From assembly GCA_046336655.1 (NCBI GenBank), contig JBKDGH010000118.1, positions 1-64,000 on the forward strand: a DNA stretch of 64,000 bases. The letters are read 5' to 3'. Shown piece after piece: positions 50,753 to 59,237 of this stretch (the first letter of the stretch is position 1; every line of letters begins with the position of its first letter). The translations under genes were made by a program, and so were the position numbers. This stretch comes from CANGTU01 sp046336655 (GTDB lineage Bacteria; Bacteroidota; Bacteroidia; Flavobacteriales_D; Sanyastnellaceae). The notes under the pieces were generated by a model that saw only the letters and a program-made list of their open reading frames with translations, ran no database searches and was not told the origin of the DNA.

Positions 50753-53700
50753 ATGATCAGAATTCTCCCGATCCTGGTATTTCTTGCACTCACTTCTCGG
50801 GTGTCCTATTCCCAGTTCTATCAGGGATCAAATGTGGAATTCGGTAAAAACCGCATTCAGTATAAGGATTTTGAGTGGTTCTATTATCCCGGTGAAAATT
50901 TCGAGGTCTATTACTACCTCGGAGGCGAGCAACTCGCCCAATACACGCTGGTGTCGGCGGAGAAGAATCTGGTGGATATTCAGCAATTCTTTGACTATGC
51001 GCTGGAGGATAAGGTGCAGATTCTCACTTATCTCAAACAATCCGAATTCAGGCAGAGCAACATCGGAATCACCGGTGATGATCAGTTTAACATCGGCGGC
51101 TCTGCGCGTATTATGGGTAGCAAGTTATTTGTGTATTACGAAGGCGACCATCGCAAAATGGAGCGACAGGTGCGGGAGAGTATTTCCCGATTGGTCTTTT
51201 CGCAAATGATGTATGGAGGTGACTGGAAAGATGTGCTTAAGAGCTCCACATTGCTTTCGATTCCAAAATGGTATGAAGAGGGAATCATCCGCTACGCCGC
51301 ACAGGGAAGCACTTCTCAGGCGGAATGGTTCATGCGTGATAAAGCCAACTCGCCCCGTTTCAAATCAATGAACAGGCTCTACGGAGAAGAGGCTGCACTC
51401 GGCGGTGAAGCCTTCTGGAGTTACATCGCGGAGGTATACGGTTCCTCTGTGATTCCAAACATCCTCTACATGGCCCGGGTGAGCAGAAATGTGGAAAGCG
51501 GGTTTTTGTTTGTGCTCGGACAGTCCATGGATTCGCTCACCAGAGACTTCATCCGGTATCATCAGTCCAGATTCGACGGTCCGCGGCTCAATGCATTGCC
51601 CGGTGAACCGGAACAGCCTGAAGGCAGCGATAAGCAGGCAGTTGCGGAATGGAGAAAGCGCTCCCGGCAAATGGGTCAACTCGGTGTGAAGTACAAAAAG
51701 AAATACCGCTACACGCATTTCAGCCTGTCGCCTGAAGGCAACGTCATGGCCTATGTGACCAATGAAATGGGGCAGTACCGCGTGTGGCTATACGACCGGT
51801 CTTCGGGCAGCAATAAATGCATCCTGAAGCGCGAGTACCGGTTGGATCGTATTCAGGATGAAAGTTTCCCCGAACTGGCCTGGCATCCGTCGGGTGAGAT
51901 ACTCACCATCGTAACGGAAATGAAGGGAAGGGCATTCATCGGTCAGTATAGCCTTGAAGAAAAGAAGTGGAATGAAAAGGAGCTTTTCCGGTTAGAAAAG
52001 GTTATTTCCATGGACTACAGCCGTGACGGGAAGAAGATCATCATGAGCGGCGTCAACCGCGGTCAGACGGATCTCTACCTCTATCAGGTCATAGGCAATA
52101 ACTATGAGCAATTGACCAATGATATTTACGATGACCTCAATCCGAAATTCATTGGAAATGGTGAATCAGTGATTTTTTCGTCCAACCGCACGGATGATAC
52201 ACTTCGTAAGGACGTGCCGCTGAATGTGTATGCAACGAAAAAGGACATTTTCATTTTTTCTCTGGAGAACCGCTCGCTGGAGCAATTGACACGCACTCCG
52301 GAGGTGGATGATGATTATCCCTCTGGCTACAGCAACAAGAATTACACGTACCTCTCCGAGTCCGGCAACGTCAGTAACAGGTATTTGTCCCGCGTGGACA
52401 GCACCATTGCGCGCGTGGACACCGTAATTCATTACCGCTACTTCACCGTAAGTCAGTTGCTTTCGGATTTCCCCCGGTCACCCGACCACTACCTGTTTAA
52501 TGAGCTCGCAGGCAACTATGCGCTCACATTCAAACGGGGAATGAAACCGGTGGTGTATTTCGGAGAGCGTACAAGAGATAAAGCCTTCGGAAATGCACTT
52601 TCCACTGAGCCTGTGATTCGTCAGGAACAGACTTCACAGGAAGGTAGTCTTCAGTACGGGGGTGAGGACCTGCCTCCGGATCAGGTGAATATCAGAAGTT
52701 ATGAGTTTGAAGACGAAAGAAAGGATTATCAATACAACAAGCAAACTGTGCGAATGACTGAGGTGGGGTCTCCGGCAGCTGCTGCAAAGACGGATACGAC
52801 AACGGCTTTTCAGCTGCCCAAATCGCGCAACTACAGGTTGAATTTCGCAACGGATTATGTGCTTACTCAGGTAGATAACAGTTTCACCAGTGCGTTCTAT
52901 CAGAATTTTTCAGGCCCGACGAGCATCAATCCCGGTATATCAGGATTGATCAAAGTGGGTGTGAGCGACCTGTTTGAGGATTATAAGGTAGTGGGTGGAT
53001 TTCGCCTGAGCGGCGATTTGCAGAACAACGACTATGGCGTCAGCTTCGAAAACATCAAAAGCCGGTGGGATAAGCGGATCATGTTCCAGCGCCAGTCTCA
53101 GTTTCAGGCAGTGCAATTCAATTTCTTCAAGGTCAATACCCACAGTTTCACCTGGCAATGGCGCTATCCCTTCTCCGAGCTTTCGTCGGTGCGAATCACA
53201 GGATTGTTACGGCATGACCGCATCGTGCTGCTCTCAGTTGATCCGCAAAGTCTTTCCACACCCAACTTCAATGAGTACAACGCGGGTGTAAAGCTGGAAT
53301 ATGTATTTGACAACACGATCAACCGTGGGCTAAATCTCTACAACGGAACACGCTATAAATTCTGGCTGGAGCGCTATCAGCAACCCGATAAATGGGAGCA
53401 GCGAACGGACTTTAATGTCGCGGGCTTCGACTTCAGACATTACCGCAGGATTCACCGCGAATTGATTGCCGCTGTGAGATTAGCCGGTGCAACTACATTC
53501 GGATATTACCGTCTCATTCATTACCTCGGAGGGGTGGACAACTGGTTATTCCAACGCATAGATGACGCCACACCGATTTCCAATGAACAGAATTACAGCT
53601 TCCAGAGTTTCGCCGGGCCGATGCGTGGTTTTCTGGTGAATGCGCGAAATGGTAACTCGGTAGCCATGGCAAGCTCAGAGATCCGCTGGCCGGTATTCAA

Positions 53701-54013
53701 GCACCTGCTCAACAAACCGATTCGCAGTGACTTCGTGGAGAATTTTCAGGTAGTTGGCTTTCTTGATGCGGGCTCGGCATGGACAGGACGAGACCCTTAT
53801 TCAGATGAAAACTCGTTCAATCAAACCGTAATCGAACAGAATCCGGTGACGGTGACCGTGGACAACAACCGCGAACCGATTATATACGGCTATGGATTTG
53901 GACTGCGCTCGCGTGTGTTGGGTTATTTCATGCGTGCTGACTGGGCGTGGGGTGTTGACGACGGCCAGATTCAGCCCCGCGTATTCTACCTCAGTCTCAA
54001 TCTCGATTTTTAA
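50753..54013 (+). CDS. TolB-propeller protein with C-terminal outer-membrane barrel
   Basis: This is 1086 residues from the ATG at 50753 (MIRILPILVFLALTSRVSYSQ), a clear signal peptide; the longer frame adds 15 residues upstream and includes a -7-like TATCTTTA (50729-50736). Residues about 30-290 resemble a gluzincin-like peptidase region with LSIPKWYEEGIIRYA, but no HExxH is visible, so it is probably inactive. A TolB/WD40-like propeller follows (FSLSPEGNVMAYVTNE, ELAWHPSGEIL, YSRDGKKIIMSG, IFSSNRTDD). The last ~330 residues are strand-rich and end YLSLNLDF, like an Omp85/D15-type outer-membrane barrel. The family is widespread in Bacteroidota as a TolB-like translocation protein; the function is unproven. 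Confidence 0.85.
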   Translation: MIRILPILVFLALTSRVSYSQFYQGSNVEFGKNRIQYKDFEWFYYPGENFEVYYYLGGEQLAQYTLVSAEKNLVDIQQFFDYALEDKVQILTYLKQSEFRQSNIGITGDDQFNIGGSARIMGSKLFVYYEGDHRKMERQVRESISRLVFSQMMYGGDWKDVLKSSTLLSIPKWYEEGIIRYAAQGSTSQAEWFMRDKANSPRFKSMNRLYGEEAALGGEAFWSYIAEVYGSSVIPNILYMARVSRNVESGFLFVLGQSMDSLTRDFIRYHQSRFDGPRLNALPGEPEQPEGSDKQAVAEWRKRSRQMGQLGVKYKKKYRYTHFSLSPEGNVMAYVTNEMGQYRVWLYDRSSGSNKCILKREYRLDRIQDESFPELAWHPSGEILTIVTEMKGRAFIGQYSLEEKKWNEKELFRLEKVISMDYSRDGKKIIMSGVNRGQTDLYLYQVIGNNYEQLTNDIYDDLNPKFIGNGESVIFSSNRTDDTLRKDVPLNVYATKKDIFIFSLENRSLEQLTRTPEVDDDYPSGYSNKNYTYLSESGNVSNRYLSRVDSTIARVDTVIHYRYFTVSQLLSDFPRSPDHYLFNELAGNYALTFKRGMKPVVYFGERTRDKAFGNALSTEPVIRQEQTSQEGSLQYGGEDLPPDQVNIRSYEFEDERKDYQYNKQTVRMTEVGSPAAAAKTDTTTAFQLPKSRNYRLNFATDYVLTQVDNSFTSAFYQNFSGPTSINPGISGLIKVGVSDLFEDYKVVGGFRLSGDLQNNDYGVSFENIKSRWDKRIMFQRQSQFQAVQFNFFKVNTHSFTWQWRYPFSELSSVRITGLLRHDRIVLLSVDPQSLSTPNFNEYNAGVKLEYVFDNTINRGLNLYNGTRYKFWLERYQQPDKWEQRTDFNVAGFDFRHYRRIHRELIAAVRLAGATTFGYYRLIHYLGGVDNWLFQRIDDATPISNEQNYSFQSFAGPMRGFLVNARNGNSVAMASSEIRWPVFKHLLNKPIRSDFVENFQVVGFLDAGSAWTGRDPYSDENSFNQTVIEQNPVTVTVDNNREPIIYGYGFGLRSRVLGYFMRADWAWGVDDGQIQPRVFYLSLNLDF

Positions 54014-54017
54014 TTGG

Positions 54018-55070
54018 TCACTTCGTGTGGTATACGACGTGCATCAGGGTGCGCCCGACCGCTTCAAGCGTGGCCGGATCAATGTTCTCCAGATTGTCGC
54101 TGTGCGTGTGGTGAGTGTTGCCGAACTCATAACCCCCAAATCCCATCGCCTTGGTAGCAGGCCGCATGTCAATGATGTCAATCGAGCGCACACCTGCCAT
54201 ATTCATAAAGATGTGATCATCCGTGATCTCTCCGGTTACGGGCTCCTGAAACAATTCCGCATAACCCAGTTGAGCCGCAGTGGACCACACGCGGTTCACC
54301 ACGTCCGGCGCCACTTGCATGGAAACACCTTCCCGGTTGAAGCGCGCGTTTTTGCCTCCCACCATGTCGAGCAGAATACCGAACATCGCCTGATATCCGG
54401 GCCGGTGCGGATTCTTCTGCCAATACTGTGATCCGAGACACCAGAACAGGTAGTCCTCCGGACTGTCCCCGCTGTCCCACTCTGGCCGCCCGTAATCTTC
54501 CGCATCAAAGAAGATGATGTCTACCCCAATCGAAGGCGGATTAGCCTGAAGCAAGCGCGCAAGTTCCAGCAGCACTGCCACTCCGCTCGCACCGTCATTC
54601 GCACCGTCAATCGGTCTTTTCTGCTTCGCCGGATCAGGGTCTTTGTCGCCATACGGACGGGTGTCCCAGTGCGCGGCGAGCAGAACGCGCTTGCGGGCGT
54701 TGGGATTGAATTCAGCAATGATGTTGCGCATGCGAAGCGGTGTGCCGTCCCACGCGTTGACCGTTGTCCGCTGTTCAATTACTTCAGCACCGTATTGCTT
54801 CATGCGCGCCTTTATCCAGTCTCCTGTGCGTTCGTGTGCTTTAGTATTGGGAACACGCGGACCGAAGTTCACCTGTGTGGTCAGGAAGAACATCGCGGAA
54901 TCAGCATTGAATGGAGGTACGTTGACCTTTGGTTCGGCATGTTTTTCAGGCGGATCTGGAGTGTCTCCTCCGGTTTTTGGGATTCCTGAATCACAGGTTT
55001 GCAGCACCATTACTCCGGCGAAAGCCGCCAGCAGAAACAATGCAATCAGTCGGGTGCGTTTACTGCTCAT
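54018..55070 (-). CDS. M28 family glutaminyl-peptide cyclotransferase-like enzyme
   Basis: This is a 350-residue exported zinc enzyme. An N-terminal lipoprotein-like signal (RLIALFLLAAFAGVMVLQTCDSG) is followed by a Pro-rich linker and the catalytic domain: VLLAAHWDTRPYGDKDP, DGANDGASGVAVLLEL, IIFFDAEDYG, LLDMVGG and GNTHHTHSDNLENI. The single-zinc pattern with Trp and the D-A-E-D loop is that of glutaminyl cyclases, which convert N-terminal Gln to pyroglutamate, a modification frequent on Bacteroidota secreted proteins. Its start lies inside the 3' end of cysS (11-base overlap), so it is co-transcribed with it. It is convergent with the TolB-like gene, four bases apart. Confidence 0.9.
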   Translation of the reverse strand: MSSKRTRLIALFLLAAFAGVMVLQTCDSGIPKTGGDTPDPPEKHAEPKVNVPPFNADSAMFFLTTQVNFGPRVPNTKAHERTGDWIKARMKQYGAEVIEQRTTVNAWDGTPLRMRNIIAEFNPNARKRVLLAAHWDTRPYGDKDPDPAKQKRPIDGANDGASGVAVLLELARLLQANPPSIGVDIIFFDAEDYGRPEWDSGDSPEDYLFWCLGSQYWQKNPHRPGYQAMFGILLDMVGGKNARFNREGVSMQVAPDVVNRVWSTAAQLGYAELFQEPVTGEITDDHIFMNMAGVRSIDIIDMRPATKAMGFGGYEFGNTHHTHSDNLENIDPATLEAVGRTLMHVVYHTK

Positions 55071-56532
55071 AGGTCCACGTTGCTCCTTCTTTCGTATCTT
55101 TTATCTGCACGTTCAGCGAAGCCAACGTGTCTCGTATTTTATCGGATGTGGCAAAATCTTTTTTCTGTCTCGCTTCCGCGCGCAATGAAAGTATGAACGA
55201 CATGAGCTGATCGGTGAGTTGTCCGGTAGCGGAGTCTGAAGCTTCTTCCTTCAATCCGAGAATGACCAGGGCGTAATCGTTGAACAGGTGTTTGAGTTCT
55301 TTGATCTGACTTTCCGTGACGGTCTGATGTCCCTCTGAACAAGAATTCACAATCCTTACCGCCTCAAACAAATGCGCAATCACCACGGGCGTGTTGAGGT
55401 CATCATTCATCGCTTCCCTGCACGCCTTGCGAACCGCTGACACATCCACAGATCCTTCCGCGGCCGGCCGCAGCTTGCTTACAGCTGCGATGGCGCTCAT
55501 CAGCCTGCGATATCCTTTTTCAGCAGCCTGCAGTGCCTCATTGCTAAAATCAAGCGTACTGCGGTAGTGGGCCTGAAGCATAAAGAAGCGCACAACCATC
55601 GGCGAATAACCCTGAGCGAGCAATTCGTGGCTTCCTTCGAATAGTTCGTGAGGAAGAAACGAATTACCGAGTGACTTGGACATTTTCTGTCCATTCACAG
55701 TGAGCATATTTCCGTGAAGCCAGTATTTCACCGGCCCGTGGCCGCAACATGCAGTGTTCTGAGCGACTTCTGATTCATGGTGCGGAAACTTGAGGTCCAT
55801 GCCGCCGCCGTGTATGTCAAAGCGATCACCGAGGTATTTCGTACTCATTGCTGAACACTCGAGGTGCCAGCCGGGAAAGCCTTCTCCCCAAGGACTGTCC
55901 CAGCGCATAACGTGCTCCGGTGCCGCTTTCTTCCACAAGGCAAAATCAGCAAAAAACCGTTTTTCATCTTGTCCGTCGAGCTCGCGTGTATTTTCAAGAA
56001 GCTCGTCCACATTCCTTCCGCTCAGTTCGCCATAGGGGTATTGCTTCATATACGCCTGTACATCGAAATACACACTGCCGTTCACCTCATAGGCGAGGTC
56101 TTTGGCCAGAATTTTTTTAACCATGTCAATCTGCTCGATGATATGGCCGGTGGCGGTTGGCTCAATGGAAGGCGGCTCGGTGTTGAGCTGCTGCAGCACC
56201 CAGTGAAAATAGACCGTGTATTTATGGGCAACTTCCATCGGCTCGAGTTGCTCAAGTTTTGCCTGTGCTCCGATGCGATCTACGCCTTCATCAAACTCAG
56301 AGGTAATGTGCCCTACATCGGTAATGTTGCGTACGTACCTCACTCGGTATCCAAGGTATTTCAGATAGCGGTAGAGTATATCAAAAGTGACGTAGGTTCT
56401 CGCATTCCCGAGGTGGGCATAATTGTACACTGTGGGGCCGCATACGTAGAGTCCTACAAAGGGAGGGCGAATCGGTTCAAAGACCTCTTTTTGTCGGGTC
56501 AGGCTGTTGTAAAGAAGCAAATCAGGTTGCAT
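55060..56532 (-). CDS. cysS: cysteinyl-tRNA synthetase
   Basis: The 490-residue class I synthetase charges tRNA-Cys. I start at the ATG at 56532 (MQPDLLLYNSLTRQKEVF). Visible features are the zinc-site and substrate Cys in LYVCGPTVYNYAHLGNAR (HIGH-like HLGN), further zinc ligands in CSAMS and HGGGMDLKFPHHESE, and KMSKSLGNS near the middle. The C-terminal DALR-type helix bundle ends RDTLASLNVQIKDT. A -7-like TTTCTTTG (56538-56545, minus strand, one mismatch) ends five bases before the ATG. A terminator for the preceding gene sits immediately upstream. Confidence 0.97.
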   Translation of the reverse strand: MQPDLLLYNSLTRQKEVFEPIRPPFVGLYVCGPTVYNYAHLGNARTYVTFDILYRYLKYLGYRVRYVRNITDVGHITSEFDEGVDRIGAQAKLEQLEPMEVAHKYTVYFHWVLQQLNTEPPSIEPTATGHIIEQIDMVKKILAKDLAYEVNGSVYFDVQAYMKQYPYGELSGRNVDELLENTRELDGQDEKRFFADFALWKKAAPEHVMRWDSPWGEGFPGWHLECSAMSTKYLGDRFDIHGGGMDLKFPHHESEVAQNTACCGHGPVKYWLHGNMLTVNGQKMSKSLGNSFLPHELFEGSHELLAQGYSPMVVRFFMLQAHYRSTLDFSNEALQAAEKGYRRLMSAIAAVSKLRPAAEGSVDVSAVRKACREAMNDDLNTPVVIAHLFEAVRIVNSCSEGHQTVTESQIKELKHLFNDYALVILGLKEEASDSATGQLTDQLMSFILSLRAEARQKKDFATSDKIRDTLASLNVQIKDTKEGATWTYEQ

Positions 56533-56540
56533 GGGTACAA

Positions 56541-56570
56541 AGAAAAGAAACCCCGGCAATCTTGCCGGGG
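56541..56570 (-). terminator. Rho-independent terminator of the MORN-repeat gene
   Basis: CCCCGGCAA-GA-TTGCCGGGG on the minus strand is followed by TTTCTTTTCTTT. The T-rich tail overlaps the -7-like box and lies only nine bases before the cysS start, so termination of one gene and initiation of the next share the same bases. Confidence 0.85.
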
Positions 56571-56622
56571 TATATCTGGATTATCAATACGAAGCCAGTG
56601 TTGAAGACTCAGGACGGCGCAC

Positions 56623-57525
56623 TCACAAATCGGCCTCCGGAATAACTCCCGTGCCTACGAAGCGTCCGTTTTTATAGATTTCGATGCGCACGAGAATTCC
56701 ATCGTTGTTGTACTTGAATATTTTCCCGTTCATCAGGCGGCCTTTGAAGAACTCTCCTGTTTGGGTAATGTCGCCGTTTTTGTTGTACAGGGTGTTAAAA
56801 CCATTGGGCTTGAATGATTCCGCTGCATTTGGTTTATCCACCGCAGTCTTGCTGCTCTTTCCGACTTCCCCGTCATATGGGTCAATTGTTGGAACTTCTT
56901 TCTTCGCAATCTGGCTGGAGTGCACCACAAGGCTTCCCGGCACCATGATTCCTTTCTCAAAACGCTTTTCTTCCACCAGCGTGCCGCGATCGTCGTAGCG
57001 CTTGCTTATGCCGTTTTCCTGACCATTGACCAACACCACTTCAAGTTCAGTTAATCCGTTTTCATGGAAGTACTTCTGCACCCCGTTGCGCTTTCCGGAT
57101 TCATTGAACACAAAGAACTGTTGAGGATTGCCATTCGGATGAAATCGACGGAATTCGCCAATGTTTTTGTTGACTACCCACGTTCCGGTTTCCTCAGTAT
57201 TGCCGTTTTCGTAGTACAGGGTATACACGCCATGAGGTCTTCCTCCGAGGTATTGAATCTGACTTCTGAGCTTTCCGCCCGGCCAGTATTTCTTCCATAC
57301 CCCTTCCCGGCGGTCATCCCGGTATAAGCCCTCTTCCACGGTCTCGTCAGGAGCGTACGACCGGTCATTGGACATGAACCCATTGATCACCCAGTAGCCC
57401 TGGCGTTTTCCGAATTCATCGATCTGATTTTGCCCGCCTCCATATGAGGCAATCGCCTGCAGGCTGGCCATCGCGGCCGCCACCAGTGTAAGCAGAACGG
57501 AGAGTGAAAATGTGCGTCGTAACAT
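56623..57525 (-). CDS. secreted MORN-repeat (YwqK-like) protein
   Basis: This is 300 residues with a signal peptide (MLRRTFSLSVLLTLVAAAMASLQAIA). About eight MORN-type units follow: GVWKKYWPGGKLRSQIQY, GVYTLYYENGNTEETGTW, GEFRRFHPNGNPQQFFVF, GVQKYFHENGLTELEVVL, GISKRYDDRGTLVEEKRF and, after a linker near residues 200-240, GFNTLYNKNGDITQTGEF and GKIFKYNNDGILVRIEIY. This layout is usually labelled a YwqK family antitoxin, but the signal peptide and the absence of a toxin gene make that name misleading. It is probably a periplasmic or surface protein. It follows the threonine dehydrogenase gene by 46 bases. Confidence 0.82.
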   Translation of the reverse strand: MLRRTFSLSVLLTLVAAAMASLQAIASYGGGQNQIDEFGKRQGYWVINGFMSNDRSYAPDETVEEGLYRDDRREGVWKKYWPGGKLRSQIQYLGGRPHGVYTLYYENGNTEETGTWVVNKNIGEFRRFHPNGNPQQFFVFNESGKRNGVQKYFHENGLTELEVVLVNGQENGISKRYDDRGTLVEEKRFEKGIMVPGSLVVHSSQIAKKEVPTIDPYDGEVGKSSKTAVDKPNAAESFKPNGFNTLYNKNGDITQTGEFFKGRLMNGKIFKYNNDGILVRIEIYKNGRFVGTGVIPEADL

Positions 57526-57571
57526 GGCTTTGAGGCAATGATTTGTATGCCTTCTACGCCATGCAACTTCT

Positions 57572-58537
57572 TCAGGTTACACTCATGGCTGATTTTTTCT
57601 TTCGGATCTCAGACAGCATTTTTTCGGTCAGCCTCGACAAATCGAACTGAGGCTTCCATCCCCAGTCAGTGCGCGCAGCGGAATCATCAATGCTGTCGGG
57701 CCATGAATCGGCCAGCTGTTGACGAAAGTCCGGGCGGTAGCTGATGGTGAATCCAGGCAGGTGTCGCGCGATTTCCGCGCTGATGGATTCCGGCGTAAAA
57801 CTCATTCCCGCGAGGTTGTAACTGCTGCGGATCTTTACTGACTCAGCCGGTGCTTCCATCAATTCAATGGTGGCCCGGATGGCGTCTTCCATCATCATCA
57901 TGGGCAGCATGGTTTGCGCCGAAAGGAAACATTCGTAATGGCCCTTTTCAAGTGCGGAATAGAATATATCTACGGCATAATCCGTAGTGCCACCGCCAGG
58001 TGCAGAACGGTAGCCGATCAATCCGGGATACCGGATGCTGCGCACATCCACGCCATACTTGAGGTGGTAGTACTCGCACCAGCGTTCGCCCGCTTGCTTG
58101 GAAATGCCGTATACGCTGGTTGGCTCCATTATAGTGCGCTGAGGAGTCATTTCCCTCGGCGAGGTGGGTCCGAATACCGCAATCGAACTGGGCCAGAAGA
58201 GCTTTTTTACTTTTCCGGAACGGCAAAGTTCAAGGAGAATGAACAGACCGTTCATGTTCAGATTCCAGGCCTTGTCAGGAAAGCGCTCGCTGGTCGCCGA
58301 GAGAAGCGCAGCCAGCTGATATACTTCTTCAACCTGAAATTTGTCAATGGCTGCAGCAACGGCTTCTCTGTCAAGTGTATCAAGAGTGATATACGGGCCT
58401 GCAAGCAGGTCGGGATTGTCTGTCTCCCGGAGGTCCGCCGCAATCACGCGGTCGTTGCCCCATTTTGCTCTCAGAGCCAGAACAAGCTCGGTGCCGATCT
58501 GCCCCGAAGCTCCGATAATCAGTATGTTTCCCTGCAT
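57572..58537 (-). CDS. SDR-type L-threonine 3-dehydrogenase
   Basis: This is a 321-residue extended SDR enzyme. Signatures are the NAD loop ILIIGASGQIGTEL (about 5-18), VYQLAALLSATSE, FWPSSIAVFGP, SVYGISKQAGERW (Tyr-x3-Lys), and the threonine-dehydrogenase-specific stretches QTMLPMMMMEDAIRATIELM, SYNLAGMSFTPESI and DSWPDSIDDSAARTDWGW. It oxidises L-threonine to 2-amino-3-ketobutyrate, which is cleaved to glycine by a partner ligase (kbl) not present here. A near-ideal promoter lies upstream. It is the first gene of a short unit with the MORN protein. Confidence 0.94.
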   Translation of the reverse strand: MQGNILIIGASGQIGTELVLALRAKWGNDRVIAADLRETDNPDLLAGPYITLDTLDREAVAAAIDKFQVEEVYQLAALLSATSERFPDKAWNLNMNGLFILLELCRSGKVKKLFWPSSIAVFGPTSPREMTPQRTIMEPTSVYGISKQAGERWCEYYHLKYGVDVRSIRYPGLIGYRSAPGGGTTDYAVDIFYSALEKGHYECFLSAQTMLPMMMMEDAIRATIELMEAPAESVKIRSSYNLAGMSFTPESISAEIARHLPGFTISYRPDFRQQLADSWPDSIDDSAARTDWGWKPQFDLSRLTEKMLSEIRKKKSAMSVT

Positions 58538-58572
58538 AGTAAATGCACCAGGTTCATTGCACTGGTATGGGC

Positions 58573-58604
58573 CAAATGTAGCAAAGCGCTACACTTAACC
58601 AAAA
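58573..58604 (-). promoter_or_regulatory. near-ideal promoter of threonine dehydrogenase (TTTTG-N19-TACATTTG)
   Basis: On the minus strand TTTTG (58600-58604) is followed after 19 bases by TACATTTG (58573-58580), which matches both the -33 TTG and the -7 TAnnTTTG elements at preferred spacing. Transcription should start near 58567, about 30 bases before the ATG. This is the best complete promoter match seen in the window. Confidence 0.75.
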
Positions 58605-58664
58605 GGAGTTAGACGGGTGGGTGAGGTGCAGGTAGCAGCTTGTTCCGATATTCACGGCGGATAA

Positions 58665-58693
58665 TTGGCCTTACTTGTGCATTTTTACATTTT
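58665..58693 (+). promoter_or_regulatory. putative promoter of the ECF sigma factor operon (TTG-N18-TACATTTT)
   Basis: TTG at 58665-58667 is followed after 18 bases by TACATTTT (58686-58693), one mismatch from TAnnTTTG. The predicted transcript start would be close to 58700, almost at the GTG used by the longer sigma-factor reading frame and ~50 bases before the alternative ATG at 58752. Confidence 0.5.
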
Positions 58694-58703
58694 TTACTGA
58701 CCT

Positions 58704-59237
58704 GTGATCTTTTCATTGTTCTCCCCCTCCGGTACTGATGGCGAACTCAGCATGGCTGAGTACAAGGGGTTGTTTGATCAGTTTTTCAAACCCATCCGGA
58801 ATTATATCTACTACCGTTGTGGTGATCCGGATATGGCACAAGATATTGCACAGGATGTTTTTCTGAAATTGTGGGAAATGCGCTCGCGCATTGACCGGCG
58901 CACAGTGAAAGCGTATCTGTATACGATCGCGCTGCACATGACCATTAACCAGATCAAGCGCAGACAACTTCATTTCCGGTTTGTAAAGACGAAAGGAGAG
59001 GACAAGGAATTTGATACTCCCGAGAAGATTGCAGAGATGGATCAGTATCACATCAGGCTTCAGGAGGTCATCAATTCACTACCCGAGGGTGGTCGTGAGG
59101 TTTTTCTCATGAATCGTTTGGAGGATCTCACCTACAATGAAATCGCCGCGCGCCTGGGATTGTCTGTGAAGGCAGTGGAAAAAAGAATGAGCAAGGTGCT
59201 GAAGATTCTTCGTGATCAACTCGGCACAGAGCTATGA
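58704..59237 (+). CDS. ECF RNA polymerase sigma-70 factor
   Basis: This is 177 residues from GTG at 58704, or 161 from the ATG at 58752 (MAEYKGLFDQFFKPIRNYI), which is the more typical family start. Region 2 shows YYRCGDPDMAQDIAQDVFLKLWE and AYLYTIALHMTINQIKRR. Region 4 shows LPEGGREVFLMNRLEDLTYNEIAARLGLSVKAVEKRMSKVLKILR, with the helix-turn-helix that reads the -35 element. It is of the FecI/Bacteroidota RpoE-like type and directs RNA polymerase to surface-uptake genes. The next gene, a TonB-dependent receptor with an STN domain, starts within its stop (ATGA), and the expected anti-sigma FecR is at the far end of the operon. Confidence 0.93.
   Translation: MIFSLFSPSGTDGELSMAEYKGLFDQFFKPIRNYIYYRCGDPDMAQDIAQDVFLKLWEMRSRIDRRTVKAYLYTIALHMTINQIKRRQLHFRFVKTKGEDKEFDTPEKIAEMDQYHIRLQEVINSLPEGGREVFLMNRLEDLTYNEIAARLGLSVKAVEKRMSKVLKILRDQLGTEL

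Noticed and set aside
56623..57525. Antitoxin label for the MORN-repeat protein
   Set aside because: It has a signal peptide and no adjacent toxin gene; the antitoxin name attached to YwqK-like repeats is not supported here.
57914..58612. 232-codon open frame on the plus strand
   Set aside because: It is antisense to the threonine dehydrogenase gene and its promoter; the enzyme frame has all expected motifs.
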